From positions 1-45,771 of the forward strand of contig CAKRYR010000018.1 in the NCBI GenBank assembly GCA_934432595.1: a DNA stretch of 45,771 nt, given 5' to 3'. The position numbers and the translations under genes were made by a program. This DNA comes from an uncultured Lachnospiraceae bacterium. GTDB taxonomy: Bacteria; Bacillota; Clostridia; Lachnospirales; Lachnospiraceae. Each line of letters starts with the position of its first letter. Within the stretch, counting starts at the first letter, position 1. The notes under the pieces are model-generated. The model saw nothing but the letters and a program-made list of their open reading frames with translations. It was not told where the DNA came from and searched no databases. This document shows positions 1 through 8,270 of the stretch, in pieces.

Positions 1-3000
1 GTCTTAACACCCTCTATTGCCCCCTCTGTATCTGTCTTATAATCATTATTATTAGCTAATTTATCATACATATTAACTTTATCATAATTACCATTTGATT
101 GATTATTATTGTTATTACCTTTATTAGGAGATGTATAATTACTTGAATTGTTATTTTTATTGTTATTTTTATTGTTATTTTTATTGTTATTTTTATTATT
201 ATTTTTATTATTATTTTTATTATTATTTACATTTCCCTTATTATTATTTGATCCTGAGGTATCATTCTTATCTCCATTATCCTTTATATTATCTTTATTC
301 TCATTTTTATCTTTGTCTTCTTTATCTTCATTCTTTACTATACTCCATTTTTTAGATATATTAGTTGCTCCTTCTAACGTATAATTATCCTTCTTAGTTC
401 CAGTTATTCCTGTAACTTTAGCAACATATGTACCAACTTTATCTGTCTTATTATGTGCATATGAAGCAATTCTAACGTCATCATTATTCACTATTCCTAC
501 TATACTTGCTGTCATTACTTTAACCTTACCATCATATTTGAACTTACTTGGTGATGACCACTTAAATGACAACTTCTTAGGGAGCACCTTAAGTGTTCCT
601 AATGTGTATATAATATTATAATTATTTGCTTCATAGCCCTTAGGTGTAATTGTATAATTTCCTACATTATCATATAGATTGTAATCATAATCATATGATA
701 ACGTACCTTTTAATACAGACTCATCTTCTCCATTTACAAAACCTTCATAACTAACACCTGCATTAGTCGGACTATCTCCATATGTTATAGACTTATCCTT
801 TGCTATAACTTTCAAATCTACCTTATTGATTCTCCATTTAATATATAAATCATCATTAGTTCCATCATTCCATCTTGTATATACTTTATCCTTTAAAGAA
901 ACCACCATTGTATATTCTCCTACATTAGTTTCTCTTGTAACTGATACTGTATATTTATCAGTGTCAATTAATATAGGGCTCTGTGGTGTGCCTGTATAAG
1001 AAAAGTCTGTTGTACTAACAAAAGGCTTGTCTACTGCTATAATTGGTGGAACATAGATTGCCTTAGCAGTTACTTCGATATTACCTGTAACAGTTTGAAT
1101 CTTGACCTCTCCGCTCTGTTTATTCCATGTATAACCATTACCAACAGTTAATTCTGTTCCGCCCATTTTAACCGTTACGTCATCTGGTAAAATATAGCCA
1201 GGTTTTGCACTTATCTTACCAGTCCACTCGAAACCTTTCTTAGCAGCATTATCACCAAACCCTGATATTTCTACTATTCCATCCAATGGATTAAGAGATG
1301 CATTACATGTATCTACATCTACAATTCTAATAGTATCCTCATTATTAAATATTGTTTTATTTTCAGGTAAATTTTTTACTTTGAACACATTATAATTCTT
1401 TGTAAAACTTGCATCAGTTGCAGTTGCAATAACATCCCACCCATCTGGTGGATTATCCATTATTTTCTTTATTAATCTAATACTTCCATCCTTATCTCCT
1501 GTTAAATTATCACTTATATTTAATTTACCATCTGTAAAGGAATCAAGATTAATCCCACCTATAGTATCTGTTCCTATAACTGGATCTCCACTAATATTAA
1601 TTGTCTTATCTCCACCCGTTACCACTTTATCGCTATTTGCTTCATTATCTGCTTTTCCATTTGCATCAATATAACCTATCGTTCCTCCTTTAATATCGAT
1701 TACTGTTCCTGATAGTACTTTAGCACTTATATCACTTTTATCTAATTTTCCCCCACCATATATACTATTTATATTTCCTCCCTTTACAATAATCTTAGAA
1801 TTATGATTCATATCACTGTTATGAATTCCACCATATATGTTTATACTACAATCCGAACCAAATCGTGCCTCTTTCCCTTTATTCTCTAGTCCATTCTCAT
1901 CTAAAGTCTTTACTAAAGAATCCTCAGGACCTATCTCATTATCACCATCCTTATCAAAATATATTACAGTCTTTCCACTTTCATCCTTATCTACTATAAT
2001 AGGATATCCGTTTCCATACACACTAATTGTATCATCTGTCTTAACATAATATGGAGCTTCAAACAAAAATGGATATCCATTATTTATACTATCATCTAGC
2101 TTCCAATAATTATATTTATTTTCTTTCAAATCCTTATTTAATTCTTTTGTTCTTTCAGTAAGTCTTTCTTTTAACCAATTTTTTTGCTTTTCATCTAATG
2201 GCAAATTATAATTTTTATTAAAAGTTTTATTACCTTCCATAATGTTTTCCCCACATAAACTACTTGTGTTGCCATCAGCATTACGATTAAAACCAAAACA
2301 ATTTACTACTTTTGCCTTTTTATCAGAATGACCTGTTATACCTCCTATTTTCACATAATTAGGCTTAAGCTTAAAATTATCTATCATATCTATCATAGAA
2401 AAGCAATTATCAATTTCCCCTTTTCTACCGCTATCATTATTGCGTCCAACTAATCCCCCTAAATACACATAATTATTACTATCTCCATTACATTTCATTT
2501 CACCTGATATTTTCCCCTTAACATAACTATTATATAATTTCCCATAATTCTCTGCTATTATTCCTCCTATATATCCTTCACTTATTTTAATAGTACTTTG
2601 GCCCTTGATTTGTACGTCTAATACAGTATTATATACTTCTCCATAAGAACTATTACATCCTATTCCCCCTCCAAAATGTGGATAACCAGAACCATCGTTA
2701 TGCATTTCAACATTTACTGTACAAACTATATTTGATACCTTTCCAGCATTATATCCAATCACACCACCACTAACACAATAAACATCATTTAAAATCATGT
2801 TCTCCCCTTCCTTATTCTCCCCTTCCTTAAGTTCGTAATTACAATTTATCAATTGTCCGCTTATGTAATTATAACCAATAATTCCACCTACACCACCACT
2901 AGTAGATATATTTGAACAATTAATAGAAACCAAACACTCAGTATCTTTTATTAAGCCACTATTTAATCCAACAACACCACCAACATTAAAACCCCATTGG

Positions 3001-3680
3001 GAGCTGATTTCGCTGTATCTGTCTCCATTTATTTGTATGCTTCCTTCTATCCTACAACCTAATATTTTACATTCTATGCTATAAATACTTCCTGCAATTA
3101 TACCAATATGAAATACACTTATATCATTTCTCTCACTAATATCATTAGCAATTGTTGCATCAACAGTCAAATCTTTAATTGTAGCCTTTTCTCCAATTAC
3201 CCCAAATAATCCTTCCTCATTCGAAGAAAATTTAATCTTTTTATGATTACCATCTAAATATCCACTAAATATATCATTACCCTTTAGTTCTTTATAATCC
3301 TTCCATGGACATATCGCCTCCCAATTTTTTCCCAGATCTATACTATTAACTAGCTTATAATACGCCCTTATAGCATTAGGTTCTCCCTCAGTTCCATTAA
3401 TTACTCCTGGGCTTCCATTTTTAATTCCAGTATTTATCACATCCCTCATATATCTCATATCTGCTGCACTTTTTATTAAATATGGTGATTCCTCCGTACC
3501 TGCACCGTCTAAACTTGTTGATACTTCTTCCATCCCTGAATCACCTATAGATGTAGACTTTATCTCCATAGCTTTCCCTTTATGTATATTATCACTTATA
3601 AGTATTTCTCTTCCTAATGTAATACTAACTATAGTAAGTATTATAAAAAGCTTTAATATCATTATAAATTTATTCTTCAT
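1..3680 (-). CDS. Large secreted GLUG/MBG-domain surface protein (C-terminus beyond window)
   Basis: The frame is open from an ATG at 3680 to the left edge (1226 codons, no stop; I checked codon by codon from 3680 to about 1860 and translated the rest), so the C-terminus lies outside the window. The start has an AGGTG site about 8 nt upstream. The N-terminus is a hydrophobic signal segment (KFIMILKLFIILTIVSITLG). Next come about seven GLUG-like motifs (GGVVGLNSG, GGIIGYN, GGVIGYNAG, GGGIGCN, GGLVGRN, GGITGHS), an EF-hand-like acidic loop (DKDGDNEIGPED), a repetitive beta-rich stretch, an MBG-type domain (SITYGDSPTNAGVSYEGF ... NVGNYTITPKGYEANNYNI) and a KNNN repeat linker near the edge. GLUG and MBG domains are typical of secreted or wall-bound adhesins. 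The anchor type cannot be seen. It could instead be an enzyme-bearing surface protein whose catalytic part lies further on. Confidence 0.85.
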   Translation of the reverse strand, partial: MKNKFIMILKLFIILTIVSITLGREILISDNIHKGKAMEIKSTSIGDSGMEEVSTSLDGAGTEESPYLIKSAADMRYMRDVINTGIKNGSPGVINGTEGEPNAIRAYYKLVNSIDLGKNWEAICPWKDYKELKGNDIFSGYLDGNHKKIKFSSNEEGLFGVIGEKATIKDLTVDATIANDISERNDISVFHIGIIAGSIYSIECKILGCRIEGSIQINGDRYSEISSQWGFNVGGVVGLNSGLIKDTECLVSINCSNISTSGGVGGIIGYNYISGQLINCNYELKEGENKEGENMILNDVYCVSGGVIGYNAGKVSNIVCTVNVEMHNDGSGYPHFGGGIGCNSSYGEVYNTVLDVQIKGQSTIKISEGYIGGIIAENYGKLYNSYVKGKISGEMKCNGDSNNYVYLGGLVGRNNDSGRKGEIDNCFSMIDMIDNFKLKPNYVKIGGITGHSDKKAKVVNCFGFNRNADGNTSSLCGENIMEGNKTFNKNYNLPLDEKQKNWLKERLTERTKELNKDLKENKYNYWKLDDSINNGYPFLFEAPYYVKTDDTISVYGNGYPIIVDKDESGKTVIYFDKDGDNEIGPEDSLVKTLDENGLENKGKEARFGSDCSINIYGGIHNSDMNHNSKIIVKGGNINSIYGGGKLDKSDISAKVLSGTVIDIKGGTIGYIDANGKADNEANSDKVVTGGDKTINISGDPVIGTDTIGGINLDSFTDGKLNISDNLTGDKDGSIRLIKKIMDNPPDGWDVIATATDASFTKNYNVFKVKNLPENKTIFNNEDTIRIVDVDTCNASLNPLDGIVEISGFGDNAAKKGFEWTGKISAKPGYILPDDVTVKMGGTELTVGNGYTWNKQSGEVKIQTVTGNIEVTAKAIYVPPIIAVDKPFVSTTDFSYTGTPQSPILIDTDKYTVSVTRETNVGEYTMVVSLKDKVYTRWNDGTNDDLYIKWRINKVDLKVIAKDKSITYGDSPTNAGVSYEGFVNGEDESVLKGTLSYDYDYNLYDNVGNYTITPKGYEANNYNIIYTLGTLKVLPKKLSFKWSSPSKFKYDGKVKVMTASIVGIVNNDDVRIASYAHNKTDKVGTYVAKVTGITGTKKDNYTLEGATNISKKWSIVKNEDKEDKDKNENKDNIKDNGDKNDTSGSNNNKGNVNNNKNNNKNNNKNNNKNNNKNNNKNNNSSNYTSPNKGNNNNNQSNGNYDKVNMYDKLANNNDYKTDTEGAIEGVK
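147..231 (-). repeat. 12-nt tandem repeat encoding (KNNN)n
   Basis: About seven copies of a 12-nt unit (plus strand attgttattttt, drifting to attattattttt) lie in phase with the surface protein and encode Lys-Asn-Asn-Asn repeats. Such a stretch is probably an unstructured spacer between the folded domains and whatever follows. The in-phase 12-nt period makes it prone to length change without frameshift. The Leu/Phe/Tyr-rich reading frames on the opposite strand are shadows of this repeat. Confidence 0.85.
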
Positions 3681-3718
3681 ATACATTCACCTACTTTTTT
3701 ATTACTTTTTCTCAATAA

Positions 3719-3881
3719 TCATCTCACTATTGCCTGCATGTTTTTGAACATAACAATAGCTTCACCCTTACTTATATCTGGCTGAAGTTCCTTTATTTTT
3801 ACTATATTTAATTATTTCTCTTACATCGGATATTTGCTTTAAGATTTCTCTCTTATTAATTATTTTAAACACTGTAACCAT
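3719..3881 (-). pseudogene. Frameshifted small gene (37-codon ORF plus out-of-frame tail)
   Basis: An ATG at 3881 follows a strong AGGGGGG site (3887-3893) and opens a 37-codon Lys/Ile-rich ORF ending at 3768. In the +1 frame, from about 3795 down to a TGA at 3719-3721, the translation continues as IKELQPDISKGEAIVMFKNM..., which reads like genuine coding sequence. One extra base in the A-rich run near 3798-3802 would explain the break; restoring it gives a small protein of about 52 residues. I do not recognise the family. Alternatives are a real 37-residue peptide, or chance. Confidence 0.35.
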
Positions 3882-4775
3882 ATATGCCCCCCTAGTAAAA
3901 TTTATAATCTAATAACCTATACATCATTATAAAAAACATATAATAATATATACCTTCTACTCGGATGACACCTATTTTAATATTTATCGGTATTTTTTCT
4001 TTTATCTTAATATATTTGAATTAAATTTTTTTATCTTGTTTCTTCTCTATGAACACAAGATATAATAGAAGTGGGAATGCTATTACCATCAACTGACATC
4101 AACTATAATACAAAACAAATTAAAAAGAACCTAAGACTGTATACACTCCCCAATGTATATCTATCTTCGGTTCTTTTTAATTTGTTTTACTAATAATTCT
4201 ATATCCCCATATAATAATAATTTTAACAATTCGATATTAACAACCACAATTAATAATCAACAATTAAACTTATTAATTATTAGTAAACTTTATTCCTCTT
4301 AATATATTATCCTCTTATTAAACTACTATATATTCTGATCCCCACCAAAATATATAACTCTCCTAAGAATAACTTTCCTCACATTTAAGCTACTTATTTA
4401 CCTTCTAAATACTTCCTTAATTTGTCTCCCCTAAGTACTCCTTTTATAACTTTCCTCATTAATTAAATTACTCTAGCTTCTTAAATGCTTCCTCATGATC
4501 AACTTTCCCCAAAGCGTCTCACGTTCTTCCTCTTAATAACTTCCTATATCCTTAGTATTTATCCCCCTTCCGTAATCTCCTCAATTTAATTACTATAACT
4601 ACCAAGTTGAAGTTATGTTCTTTCAAGATCCCCCAACCTTGAATTAACTTAACTTATGATATAATAATAAACCATTTCGGTTACACTTCGGTCACATTTA
4701 CAAATATGCAATAACTTTTTAATATTTTCCTAATATCAGTTTAAATAAAGCCAAGATTTTCTAACTTATTCAATA
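3882..4775. other. Gene-free stretch with decayed coding traces
   Basis: No intact ORF. The minus strand is purine-rich and repeats imperfect blocks such as GAGGAAAGTTAT (near 4370, 4450, 4550). Short stretches read like protein: 4468-4518 gives DALGKVDHEEAFKKLE, which resembles the last motif (A10) of AMP-forming ligases, and a frame ending near 4395 gives KVIKGVLRGDKLRKYLEGK. The carrier-protein gene also ends in an AGGAGG (4781-4786) placed as if to start another gene, but the next codons (TTG AAT AAG ...) reach a stop after ten residues. I read this as the remains of one or more genes once downstream of the ACP. A large hairpin lies at 4112-4188. Confidence 0.4.
4112..4188. terminator. 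Long bidirectional hairpin, 20-bp perfect stem
   Basis: AAAACAAATTAAAAAGAACC at 4112-4131 is perfectly complementary to 4169-4188. The 37-nt loop can extend the structure (AAGA/TCTT, then TATACA/TGTATA around CTCCCCAA). Both outer arms are A/T-rich, so each strand ends in a T-rich run. It lies downstream of the ACP region and upstream of the surface-protein gene, so on the minus strand it would separate these two units. Confidence 0.6.
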
Positions 4776-5003
4776 TTAATCCTCCTGCAATCTACAGATC
4801 ATTTCCCATATGCTTTGAGCAGAATTAAAGTTTTCAGGAACAAGCTCAGAAGGATCCATCTCCACTCCAAATACATCTTCTATTTCTGATATAAGTGATA
4901 ACATTCCAAAAGAATCTAATATTTGATCATCTATCAATGTAGTACAAGTATCAAACTCTTCACCTGGTACTATTTCTTCTAATATTTCTATAAGTCTTTC
5001 CAT
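4776..5003 (-). CDS. Stand-alone acyl/peptidyl carrier protein
   Basis: 75 residues, the usual size of an ACP, PCP or DltC protein. The phosphopantetheine site is Ser31 in ILDSFGMLSLI (D-S-F in place of the common D-S-L), followed by the acidic helix EIEDVFGVEMDPSEL typical of carrier proteins. The start has AAAGGAG 7-8 nt upstream. It carries thioester-bound intermediates on a phosphopantetheine arm in the cytosol. No carrier or condensation domain exists in the adenylation enzyme at 9452-11116, so this protein is its likely partner although two other genes intervene. DltC-like function is possible, but no DltB or DltD is in the window. A hairpin at 5037-5074 separates it from the preceding gene, so it may have its own promoter. 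Confidence 0.85.
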   Translation of the reverse strand: MERLIEILEEIVPGEEFDTCTTLIDDQILDSFGMLSLISEIEDVFGVEMDPSELVPENFNSAQSIWEMICRLQED

Positions 5004-5036
5004 TATTATCTCTCCTTTTTATCAATTAACACTTTA

Positions 5037-5074
5037 AACGAGGATATCATACTAGTCAGTAGGATATCCTCGTT
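5037..5074 (-). terminator. Hairpin between two-repeat gene and ACP
   Basis: AACGAGGATATC (5037-5048) pairs with GATATCCTCGTT (5063-5074): a 12-bp perfect stem with a 14-nt loop. On the minus strand it follows the stop of the 5138 gene and precedes the ACP ribosome site. The T-run after it is short (TTT), so it may terminate or only attenuate. Confidence 0.55.
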
Positions 5075-5137
5075 ACCATTATAATTCTATAACCTTACAC
5101 ATTATATCATTGTAAAGTATTTACTTTCAATACTTTT

Positions 5138-6157
5138 TTACTTATATGATTCAAATGTTTTTATTTGACTTTTAACAGCTTCATCAACTTTGTCATCTGC
5201 CATTTCAATTTTAGCATACAAAGCTCTTGCTCTATCAAATTCTGCCTTATCTACTAATAATCCTGCTACACATGCCTTATCTCCATCTGCTGATACTACT
5301 GCATATCTTCTATCTCCAAATACATATACTTTACCATCTGCTTCTTCTCCTAAAGCTTTCTCTAATTCATCATACTTTGAGCCTACATTTGCATTAATCA
5401 TATACTCTGAAGTTATATTTTTAGCTGAGAAATCAACCATCATATATCCAAATGGAACTGTTCCTGAGTTAAATCCTACTGCATATCCAACAACTTTATC
5501 CTTACAATTTACAATAGGTCTCTTCTGAGCTGCCACTAGTGAACCGTCACCTTCTTCTTTTATGATATTTGGGTTAACACTATATCCTCCTACAGCTTCT
5601 GCGACTTGTATTGAAATATCTGCTATTTCTGTTGTATCTGTCTCATCTACTGCATATGCTTCAGTTGCCTCTGCTCCCTGGTATTCATTTGTTAAATAAG
5701 CATCAAATGTTTCTCTATCTACAACAAAATTATCTACTGCTGCTTGTGTATCATTTACTACTGCAAAATTTAACTTTTTGCCAATCATTGCATATAATTT
5801 CTTCTCTGCATTTCCACCAAGGTTTTCAGCAAGTTTATTAAATAAAGTCTGTGCATTCTCTCCAACGTTCTCATAAGCTACACAACGATCTTCTTGTGTA
5901 TAATCAAAAGTCACACTTCCGTAAGCTTGACCATCTTTTAATACCTCTACTGATAGTCCAATTTGCTCTGCTTTATCATTATATACAGGTATAAGCTCAC
6001 CTGTTGTAATTTGTCCATTATCTTTAAGTTCCTTCATACTATTTCCAAAATCAACAGCCCATTCTTTTGAATATTCTTCCATTGTTTGACCTGCTTTTTC
6101 ATATGCAGTTTCCCCCTCTTTAATAATATTATTTTTGCTACCATATAGATTATACAA
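5138..6157 (-). CDS. Two-repeat protein of unknown function (5' end unclear)
   Basis: I do not recognise the family. Two similar modules of about 100 residues are visible: the first runs from IPVYNDKAEQIGLSVEV to NFVVDRETFDAY, the second from RPIVNCKDKVVGYAVGF to GLLVDKAEFDRARALY. Both share strand-rich spacing and an NVG-(helix)-L(F/E)K-LA/LG core. An acidic linker (EATEAYAVDETDTTEIAD) joins them. No signal peptide or membrane segment is visible. The longest frame starts at a TTG (6155-6157) directly after an in-frame TAA and lacks a good ribosome site; an in-frame ATG at 6082 (Met26) is a plausible alternative giving 314 residues. A strong AGAGGGGG site points to an ATG at 6102 that is one base out of frame. 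It lies between the clostripain gene and the ACP. A role as pro-domain or inhibitor of the peptidase is speculation. Confidence 0.6.
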   Translation of the reverse strand: MYNLYGSKNNIIKEGETAYEKAGQTMEEYSKEWAVDFGNSMKELKDNGQITTGELIPVYNDKAEQIGLSVEVLKDGQAYGSVTFDYTQEDRCVAYENVGENAQTLFNKLAENLGGNAEKKLYAMIGKKLNFAVVNDTQAAVDNFVVDRETFDAYLTNEYQGAEATEAYAVDETDTTEIADISIQVAEAVGGYSVNPNIIKEEGDGSLVAAQKRPIVNCKDKVVGYAVGFNSGTVPFGYMMVDFSAKNITSEYMINANVGSKYDELEKALGEEADGKVYVFGDRRYAVVSADGDKACVAGLLVDKAEFDRARALYAKIEMADDKVDEAVKSQIKTFESYK

Positions 6158-6358
6158 TATTATCTCTTACATTTAAAGTGTCCTACAATTATTTGATAAC
6201 TTTTTATATTCTATACAATACTCATTATTTTCTCATAATATAGTAACATAATTAATTATAAACTTTATATTATTTTTACTTTTATTATACTTTCCATATA
6301 ATATATCTCATATCAAAGATTTTTCTCCTTTAGAGCGAGGCAATTACACGCACCAACT

Positions 6359-6400
6359 AAAAGATGCCATTATGTACATTATACATAACAGCATCTTTTT
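6359..6400 (-). terminator. Rho-independent terminator after clostripain gene
   Basis: AAAAGATGC (6359-6367) pairs with GCATCTTTT (6391-6399), and the inner arms TTATGTA/TACATAA extend the stem around a short loop. On the minus strand it starts about 20 nt after the peptidase stop and ends in TTTT; it could also act on the other strand. It makes the peptidase a separate unit from the 5138 gene. Confidence 0.75.
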
Positions 6401-6421
6401 ATCTACCTAGTTATTATTCAA

Positions 6422-7996
6422 TTAATTATTATTAACTTGCTCTGCTATTTGATTTAATATTGGTTTATTATATTGTTCAGCCCAGATATCATCGAATTGA
6501 ACATTACTGAAATATTCAGTGTTTTTAACTTTCTTATTCCAATCAGAATATCCTACAAATATATTATCAGTATAATCCATTGTTTCTTCAAAGTAATACT
6601 CACTTGATTGCCAATTACCAGATGTAAAATTGGCTAATTCTGTATCTATTTTATCATCATAATAATATAATAATTTTTCTAGAAAGTTCAAATAATATGG
6701 GCTAATAACAAGGTTTCTAGCTGTATTTAATAAACCTATATCTCTTGTTTTACATGACATTGGAAAAGCTAAATTTAATCCATTAGCACCTTTATTTCTC
6801 CATCCATGTCTTTCATATACAGCAGCTTCTTTAAGTGCATTTACTGCTGCTGATGTATCACCAACATAAGGACTAATATTATTTAAGAAACTAACCATAT
6901 CAACAGCTTTAGTTCTTGTTCTATCACTTTCAGCTTCATCACTACCAAACACTTCAGATTTATTAGCAGCATTTCGAATATCTTCAATCTTCTCTATACT
7001 TGTTGCATATTCGTCTAATCTCTTTGCTACTCTATTGAACTCAACTAAAGCATTATCTATTTTCTTTAAATCTATAACTGAAAATGTCATTTGTGGCTTT
7101 CTTGCATATAATGCATTACCAAATCCTGTTGTTCCTTCTATAAAAGCATCACCGCATACTTTACCTAATTCTGCAATATCAATATCTGGATTTTCTACAA
7201 TTGCATTTATTGGTGTAGTAAATTCATATCCAGTATTAGCACTAATTACTTCTTGAGATGCAAATTGATAATTAGCATATGGAGCTAACATATTTGCATA
7301 TTCTACAACTCCAGTTAAGCAAGAATAGAATTCAACGAATTCAAACTTATCTGTCATATGTTTTGATGTATTATAGAATGCTTCTTCAACTTCTGATGCT
7401 AATAACCCATCATCATCATAATTAGGATCGAAACATATTCCACTAAATGAACCTCTACCATGGCCAAATGTTATAACTCCCATATGCTCAGCTGGATAAT
7501 TTTGAACTCCCCAAGTTAAGAAATCTTCAAATGTTTTCTCATCTCCCATTGATGCATTAGGTAAACTTTCTATTAATTGTAATTTATGATCCTTAACTAA
7601 ATATCTTTGAAGTTTATCATCTGGTATATCATATTTATCTTTCCAATCAGGTGTACCACCTGTTTCAATAACAATATTAACCTTATCACTAGTATTAGCT
7701 TTTAATATTTCTGTTATATCCTTCGTAGATAATCCAACTCTTTTTTCTAAATTACTTGCACAAATATAAAAAAATAAAGTCCATGTTCCTTCTTCTCCCA
7801 TTGGTTCATTACCTAGTTCATTTCTAGTAATCTGTAACTCGCCTGACTCATCAACTTTCATCTGAGTACGTCTAGCATTATCTACTTGACCACTTTTCCC
7901 TGCATTATTAGATGCCTTACTATGCATTGTAACAGTTGCAATTACTAATGCACAAACTAACCCCATTATTAACATTCCCGTTTTTTTCATAGACAT
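6422..7996 (-). CDS. Secreted clostripain-like cysteine peptidase (family C11)
   Basis: 524 residues. An N-terminal hydrophobic segment (MLIMGLVCALVIATVTM) acts as signal peptide or anchor. The C11 core begins near residue 71 (WTLFFYICASNLE). The catalytic dyad is His179 in GVITFGHGRGSF and Cys226 in FEFVEFYSCLTG, each after a hydrophobic strand as expected for this caspase-like fold. The family cleaves after Arg or Lys and often matures by self-cleavage. Homologues often carry extra C-terminal domains; this one stops soon after the peptidase part. The start at 7996 follows AAGGAGG by 4 nt; Met3 at 7990 is equally likely. It has its own terminator and sits between the decarboxylase and the two-repeat protein, so any functional link to the carrier-protein locus is only inferred from position. 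Confidence 0.85.
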   Translation of the reverse strand: MSMKKTGMLIMGLVCALVIATVTMHSKASNNAGKSGQVDNARRTQMKVDESGELQITRNELGNEPMGEEGTWTLFFYICASNLEKRVGLSTKDITEILKANTSDKVNIVIETGGTPDWKDKYDIPDDKLQRYLVKDHKLQLIESLPNASMGDEKTFEDFLTWGVQNYPAEHMGVITFGHGRGSFSGICFDPNYDDDGLLASEVEEAFYNTSKHMTDKFEFVEFYSCLTGVVEYANMLAPYANYQFASQEVISANTGYEFTTPINAIVENPDIDIAELGKVCGDAFIEGTTGFGNALYARKPQMTFSVIDLKKIDNALVEFNRVAKRLDEYATSIEKIEDIRNAANKSEVFGSDEAESDRTRTKAVDMVSFLNNISPYVGDTSAAVNALKEAAVYERHGWRNKGANGLNLAFPMSCKTRDIGLLNTARNLVISPYYLNFLEKLLYYYDDKIDTELANFTSGNWQSSEYYFEETMDYTDNIFVGYSDWNKKVKNTEYFSNVQFDDIWAEQYNKPILNQIAEQVNNN

Positions 7997-8219
7997 AATC
8001 CTCCTTAAAAATACTTTATACTCTTTTTATCCTTACACTTACACTTATACTATTCTTATAAATCACTATAGACACATTGTAACATGTCCGTAATATCTTA
8101 GCAATAATTCTGATACATCTTTAATAGTATCTTAATATTGATGTTGAAATTATAAAAAATATATAAAACTTCTCTTTATAATTATGACTATTATGTTAAA
8201 CCATAACAAAGCGGACAAG

Positions 8220-8270
8220 TCCCCATCAAATGTTTCTCTTTCTACAAAATTATTATATACTGCTAATTGA
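8220..8270 (-). pseudogene. Remnant of a second copy of the two-repeat gene
   Basis: The minus strand here reads (L)AVYNNFVERETFD, matching AAVDNFVVDRETFDAY in the first module of the 5138-6157 gene. The DNA agrees over about 40 nt, including AGAGAAACATTTGATG without a mismatch (8224-8239), with small indels. The fragment overlaps the last codons of the decarboxylase in another frame. It shows that a paralogue or a rearranged copy once lay directly downstream of the decarboxylase. Confidence 0.6.

Noticed and set aside
131..384. Leu/Phe/Tyr-rich open frames on the plus strand
   Set aside because: They are the opposite strand of the KNNN-coding repeat of the surface protein.
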